Below are positions 59,806-64,000 of a DNA stretch of 64,000 nucleotides, one piece after another. The notes beneath the pieces are model-generated. The model had not been told where the DNA came from. It made no database searches and worked only from the letters and a program-made list of their open reading frames with translations. The position numbers and the translations under genes are program-made. This DNA is from Platycnemis pennipes (Eukaryota; Arthropoda; Insecta; Odonata; Platycnemididae): assembly GCA_933228895.1 (NCBI GenBank), contig OW121848.1, positions 96,243,470 through 96,307,469 on the forward strand, read 5' to 3'. The first letter of the stretch is position 1; every line of letters begins with the position of its first letter.

Positions 59806-61540
59806 ACGACGAAACTTTAAAACAACTAGTAAAAGAACCGACCAGGGGAGACAACATACTAGACTTATTCGCAACAAATATACCCGAATAAGTTCTAAAT
59901 GTAGCTACAGACAGGAATTAGTGATCATAAAATAGTTCATGCGATATTGAATGTAGGCGTTGAAAAACATTATAAACCAAGGAGGAGGGTATACTTATTT
60001 GGCAAGGCTAATTAACGACGGTATGAAAGAGGAATTAAGGGAATCGTTTAATGTATTTAGCGAACAAAGCAAAGGATTAGATATAGAGGATTCGGGGAGA
60101 GAAATTATTGAGGTCACCCGTAAAGCAGTTAATAAATATATACCAAGTAAATTGATAATACAGAGCATAGGTGGTATGACGCGGAGGTTAGGAAATCACT
60201 AAAGCGACGAAGGGTATGCCACGCTGAGATGAAAAATAAAGGACAGAGTCTATTGGTAGAGGAAAAAAATGAGTTAGTTCAAAACTATAAAAAATCGAGA
60301 GTATTAGCAAGGAAATCATGTCGGCAAGCGTTATCACATTTCAAGAGCAAGATGTTAGGAGAATATTTAGATAGCAATCCTAAAGTGTTTTGGTCATATG
60401 TGAGAGAGAGAACTTCAGGGAAATAGGTCCACAGTAGGTACACACACTTAAAAGTGATAAAGGAATTAGAGTCACCTGAGGTTTTGGAAAATGCCAATAC
60501 TTTAAAAGCCTTCTTCCAAAGCGTATTCAACTCATCGTCACACATCGCAGTGGAACCTCCGCCGAAAACATTCAGTGAGCAAATGCCCGAATTAAAAATT
60601 TCAGGTCGCGGAATAGAGCAGCAGTTAAAAAACATTAGTAAAAACAAATCACCAGGTCCCGATCAAATTCCTTCCCGGGTATATAAAACATTAGCTTCTG
60701 AAATAGCCCCCTATCTAGAAATAATATTCAATAAAACACTAAAGAACCGCACAGTACCTACGCAGGGATTGGAAAGTAGCTAACATTACACCTATTTTTG
60801 AAAGCGGTGATAGGAAAGAACCTAGTAACTAAAGACCCATTTCACTCATGTTAATCTCTTGCAAAGTATTTGAGCACATTGTAGTCAGTACAATCATGGG
60901 GCATTTGGATATCAGGGATTGCTCATAAACAGACAACGTGGGTTCCGGAAAGGTAGATCCTGCGAGACACAATAAGCTTTATTTGTACACGATATTTTAG
61001 TCAACGGCGAAAACAGTACTGAAGTTCATGCGATAGATTTAAGATTTTAAAAATGCATTCGATAAAGTACCACATGATAAATTAATCTTGAAATTAGAGA
61101 GTTTTGGTTTAAATAATGACGTTGTGTGTTGGATAAAAGAATTCTTAAGTAGCGAGAGCAGAGGGTTGTCATAGATGGTATCATGTCAGACACAATCAAA
61201 GTCACATCGGGAGTTCCCCAGGGTAGCGTAGTTAGTTTTACGCTTAGACTTTTTGCAGACGATACTGTAGTGCGCAGGGGTATATCAGAAGAAGACAGGA
61301 AGCAAGGATTTAGATATAATTCAAGACATGGAGGAGGAATAATTCTATAGAGCGATCCTATAAAATTAATAACACGAAGGTCGAAAGCGTTGAAACCATA
61401 AGGTATTTAGGTGAAACAATCACTAAAGATTTATCGTGGAGAAGACACATCCGGGAAATATGCGGCCGAGCGAAGAGAAAGCTAGGATTTATAAAAAGAG
61501 TACTTGGGAAATGTGACGAGAAGACAAAATAGCGATGTTA

Positions 61541-62171
61541 CTTTTCACTTAGCACATGAAATATAAGCAGTTTAATCCGGATTATCATGCCCAGTGAAAA
61601 TCAGAACGATAAAATTTCTTGGAAAAAGTTTCGGGTCCCCCTCCGTATAGCCTGGTAAATTCGGGGCCCCAGGCCCTGTTCTCGAAAGTAAATTGAGGTA
61701 AAATAGTTAAAATGGGGAGCTTGTGTTCAATAAGCTGACAGTAAAACGCAGAATAATGGTCACCTGGTCCGACCGAGTAACCATTTACCGTGAAATTTAA
61801 TATTTCCTTTTTAATGCATTAGAATGGATCTACAGTAACTGGATTACTCGTGCAAACTATTGTACTATTTAGGATCGGAAAAAATTGCTTCCAACACATA
61901 TTGGATAAAAGTACAGGGGGTTGACTCCTTCAAGCACCAATCTTGTTTATGTAAGTAATGCTAAATGGAAGCGTATTTTACGTTTACGTCCGAATTGGAA
62001 AAAATCCGAATCTTACGAATATAATCAACATTTTCGTAGAACTGCAGTTTAGTTTTTCTCGTATATTTCAAAAAAATATCGGAGACATTTCATCCCTCTG
62101 AAACTGCGGCACTGCGATTCAATAACTTTTGAAAGGCCAATTTACAAACGTAAATTCCTGCTTGACTTCAA
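61541..62171. other. Gene-free stretch in PTCD1 intron 6
   Basis: Mixed sequence. A GGGGCCCC run lies near 61660. No coding or repeat family was recognised. Confidence 0.4.
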
Positions 62172-62760
62172 GTGATACCACTGAAGAGACAAAGGAAGGA
62201 GACAGCTTATGAGCCTTCTAGAAGAAAAATGTTTGATATAAGACACCGTTTCACTTCTCTGTTACCTCTGGGAAATAATGCACCATTTAGCTGCAAATAC
62301 TGCAGTATATGTGCGAAATGCAGAACTATGAAAACACAGGCCAAACAGCATATGTGCTTCAAGAATTGGAACAAGTCCTCGACGGAAATGGAAGCCGACA
62401 TAATTGTCGAGGGATTTAAAACAAGAGTAGAGATGCACAATTTGAAGTACCACCGGCTTATAGGCGATATAATATGATGTGCTTGTCATGAATCTTATAA
62501 ATGGGTGTTGTGTAATTAGTTTTATCTTTCTTCACGCAAATACGATAAAATTTCCATTTAATTCGTAGGGGATGGCGACAGCAGTGCTACCAAGAAATTG
62601 GCCGAACTTCTTCCCTACGGCGTTGATCTCCCTGTCATTAAAATAGATTGCACCAATCACTTGCCGCGATATTGTTGTAAGAGGTGCAGAGAAATAGCTA
62701 AGGAAGCAAACTCCACAGAAACAAGATAGACAATATTAAGGCGATGGACCGAAGGATGCT
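62172..62760 (+). pseudogene. Mutator-like transposase remnant
   Basis: CKYCSICAKC is followed by MCFKNWNKSSTEMEADIIVE and GFKTRVEMHNLKYHRLIGD (to 62472). After about 100 bp the protein resumes near 62571 with GDGDSSATKKLAELLPYGVD and NHLPRYCCKRC. The order F.NW..SS..MEADI and IGDGDSS is that of Mutator-like transposase proteins common in insects. Stops follow from 62727 on. The 105-bp interruption starts GCGATA and ends CGTAG, and removing it restores frame. Confidence 0.7.
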
Positions 62761-64000
62761 AAGAAACATGCATGGAATTAAATAATGGACCGCAAATGAC
62801 ACAATATACGAAAAAGCTACAATTGACCCACTAGAAAAAATAATAACAAATCAAAGTACGAAATACTACAAAACGATAGAAAACAGTGAAAACACAGCTA
62901 TGGAATGTGCAGCCTTAAATAAAAACAATCCAATTGACAGTTTCCATAGACCGAATGATATTTTAATGAATAATTAAAGATCCTAGTCGGTTCCGGGATT
63001 AAAATGACACATATAATAAGCCAGTTTTTGGCATACTATGAAATAAAGTCACCCTAGGGTGACGAGCCATCAGTCAGTCAGTTTTATTTCATTGAATTAC
63101 TGATGCTCAATTTTCTTTTTTAAGATTTTCTCTTTGGACTTTTCATCTATCGAATAAATATAATTTACCGTAGTCCATAAAAAGTTTTGCTCCAGTTCAC
63201 ACTTACAATGACGTTGTGTTTTAGTTTTTTCTCGATCCCATTTAATTTCTGGACAAACTTTAGACGGAGTTACACTCGTATTTGAAAAATCTTGCAATAA
63301 AGGAATTAGGTCGAAGACACGAGAAGCATTTTACTTCTATGCTGAAAATAAATAGCCCCGAATATTTTACCTGGTAGCGAGAGTGGACTAAATCAAATCC
63401 CACTTATAGACAAGTTACGTTTGTGTTAGGTGAGTAGCAAAGATAAGCGGATAGCTAAGATGAGGAATACGAATGAATCACTCGTAAAAAAAGATTCTCT
63501 CGGCCTTCCTCGAAGGGATCGAGTGACGACGTGTGACGCAATAGGCGATAAGGAACATTTGGACCGGTGGTCACTCATTGGTGACTGAATAAATAAGCCA
63601 CTCCCCAAACACCCCTCAAAGATGACCCTCTCCTCCCAGTAAAGTTACCCATCCCACTGAAACTGAAGCGGCGGCTCTCGGAACTAACCCCCGTGGCGGT
63701 TACTCAAGAGATATTGGTTTGGTATAGAACAGCCTTAAGAGGGTTAAGAAATACCCTCCCATACATCCCTAAATACATTGAAATTCATATGCGTGTAAAA
63801 GAAATTGTAATACCTTCCATCCACTGATTGATACTGTATGAACCAGCAAAATTTGAAACCGATTGACTCTGATACTATGAATTGGTAATAGTGTCTTGCT
63901 ATTCCTCATCATGTTTTTCAAAGTGAAAGTAGTTCTAATTTTATCCTTGCTCTTTAAAAGTGATGAACGAAATGGACTACTAGCCTTACTTTTGCTGATT
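62761..64000. other. Right edge of the window, PTCD1 intron 6
   Basis: No gene recognised. A 16-bp palindrome GTCACCCTAGGGTGAC lies at 63048-63063. A GC-richer stretch from 63480 to 63720 has no domain or family I can name. Confidence 0.4.

Larger units (their letters stand above)
58065..61540 (+). mobile_element. CR1/Jockey-like LINE, inactive, split by a nested insertion
   Basis: The endonuclease starts VIVVNCRSLRNKVAEFHHLI and continues through VYRKDRVSRNEG, YYRPPDAD and VGGDFNLPSIDWN (58080-58530). It is interrupted at about 58595 and resumes near 59806 with LKQLVKEPTRGDNILDLFAT. The RT part shows NKSPGPDQIPSRVYKTLASE, QRGFRKGRSCETQ, VTSGVPQGS and LRLFADDTVV near 61245-61270. Many stops and shifts break it. 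Confidence 0.85.

Overview
The window is nuclear DNA of an insect, judged from spliced animal genes with GT-AG introns, very large introns, AT-rich sequence and a dense mix of insect-type transposons. The order cannot be fixed from sequence alone. The intron sizes and the mix of LINE, Penelope, gypsy, piggyBac and hAT elements suggest a fairly large genome, which is an inference.

Three host genes carry the window. (1) At 325-3610 (+) are the last two exons of a homeobox gene (NKL/BarH-like ANTP class); its 5' part lies off the left edge. (2) A complete cyclin H gene runs on the minus strand from 36586 down to 9381. Its seven exons join in phase to 317 aa across 27 kb, so about 96% of the locus is intron. 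(3) PTCD1, a mitochondrial pentatricopeptide-repeat protein, starts at 37065 on the plus strand. Six exons to 56644 give its first 395 aa, and it continues off the right edge. Cyclin H and PTCD1 are head to head, with 478 bp between start codons and a probable shared promoter. The homeobox gene and cyclin H converge.

Almost everything else is mobile DNA in introns and spacers. 5.6-8.7 kb: a dead 3-kb piggyBac element with TTAA duplications. 18.9-25.9 kb (cyclin H intron 4): a 5'-truncated RTE-like LINE, a nearly full LOA/R1-type LINE with a duplicated YADD box, and a piggyBac fragment. 28.6-35.2 kb (cyclin H intron 2): a degraded unknown ORF, a Penelope-like GIY-YIG fragment and a dead Ty3/gypsy element whose RT contains a rearranged 165-bp inverted repeat. 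38.3-39.7 kb (PTCD1 intron 3): a TIR element. 41.6-49.0 kb (intron 4): a 7.4-kb hAT-type insertion with a perfect 8-bp target duplication and several nested elements, followed by LINE debris and a pogo/Tigger-like element. 52.8-56.1 kb (intron 5): a short MITE, a LINE and two GGACATCC arrays. 57.5-63 kb (intron 6): a CR1/Jockey-like LINE split by another one in reverse, then a Mutator-like transposase remnant.

I found no tRNA, rRNA, CRISPR array or convincing new multigene system. The most unusual signals are structural: the gypsy inverted repeat, the duplicated RT catalytic box, the long hAT-bounded composite, and several short elements that carry clusters of one near-palindromic octamer at both ends.
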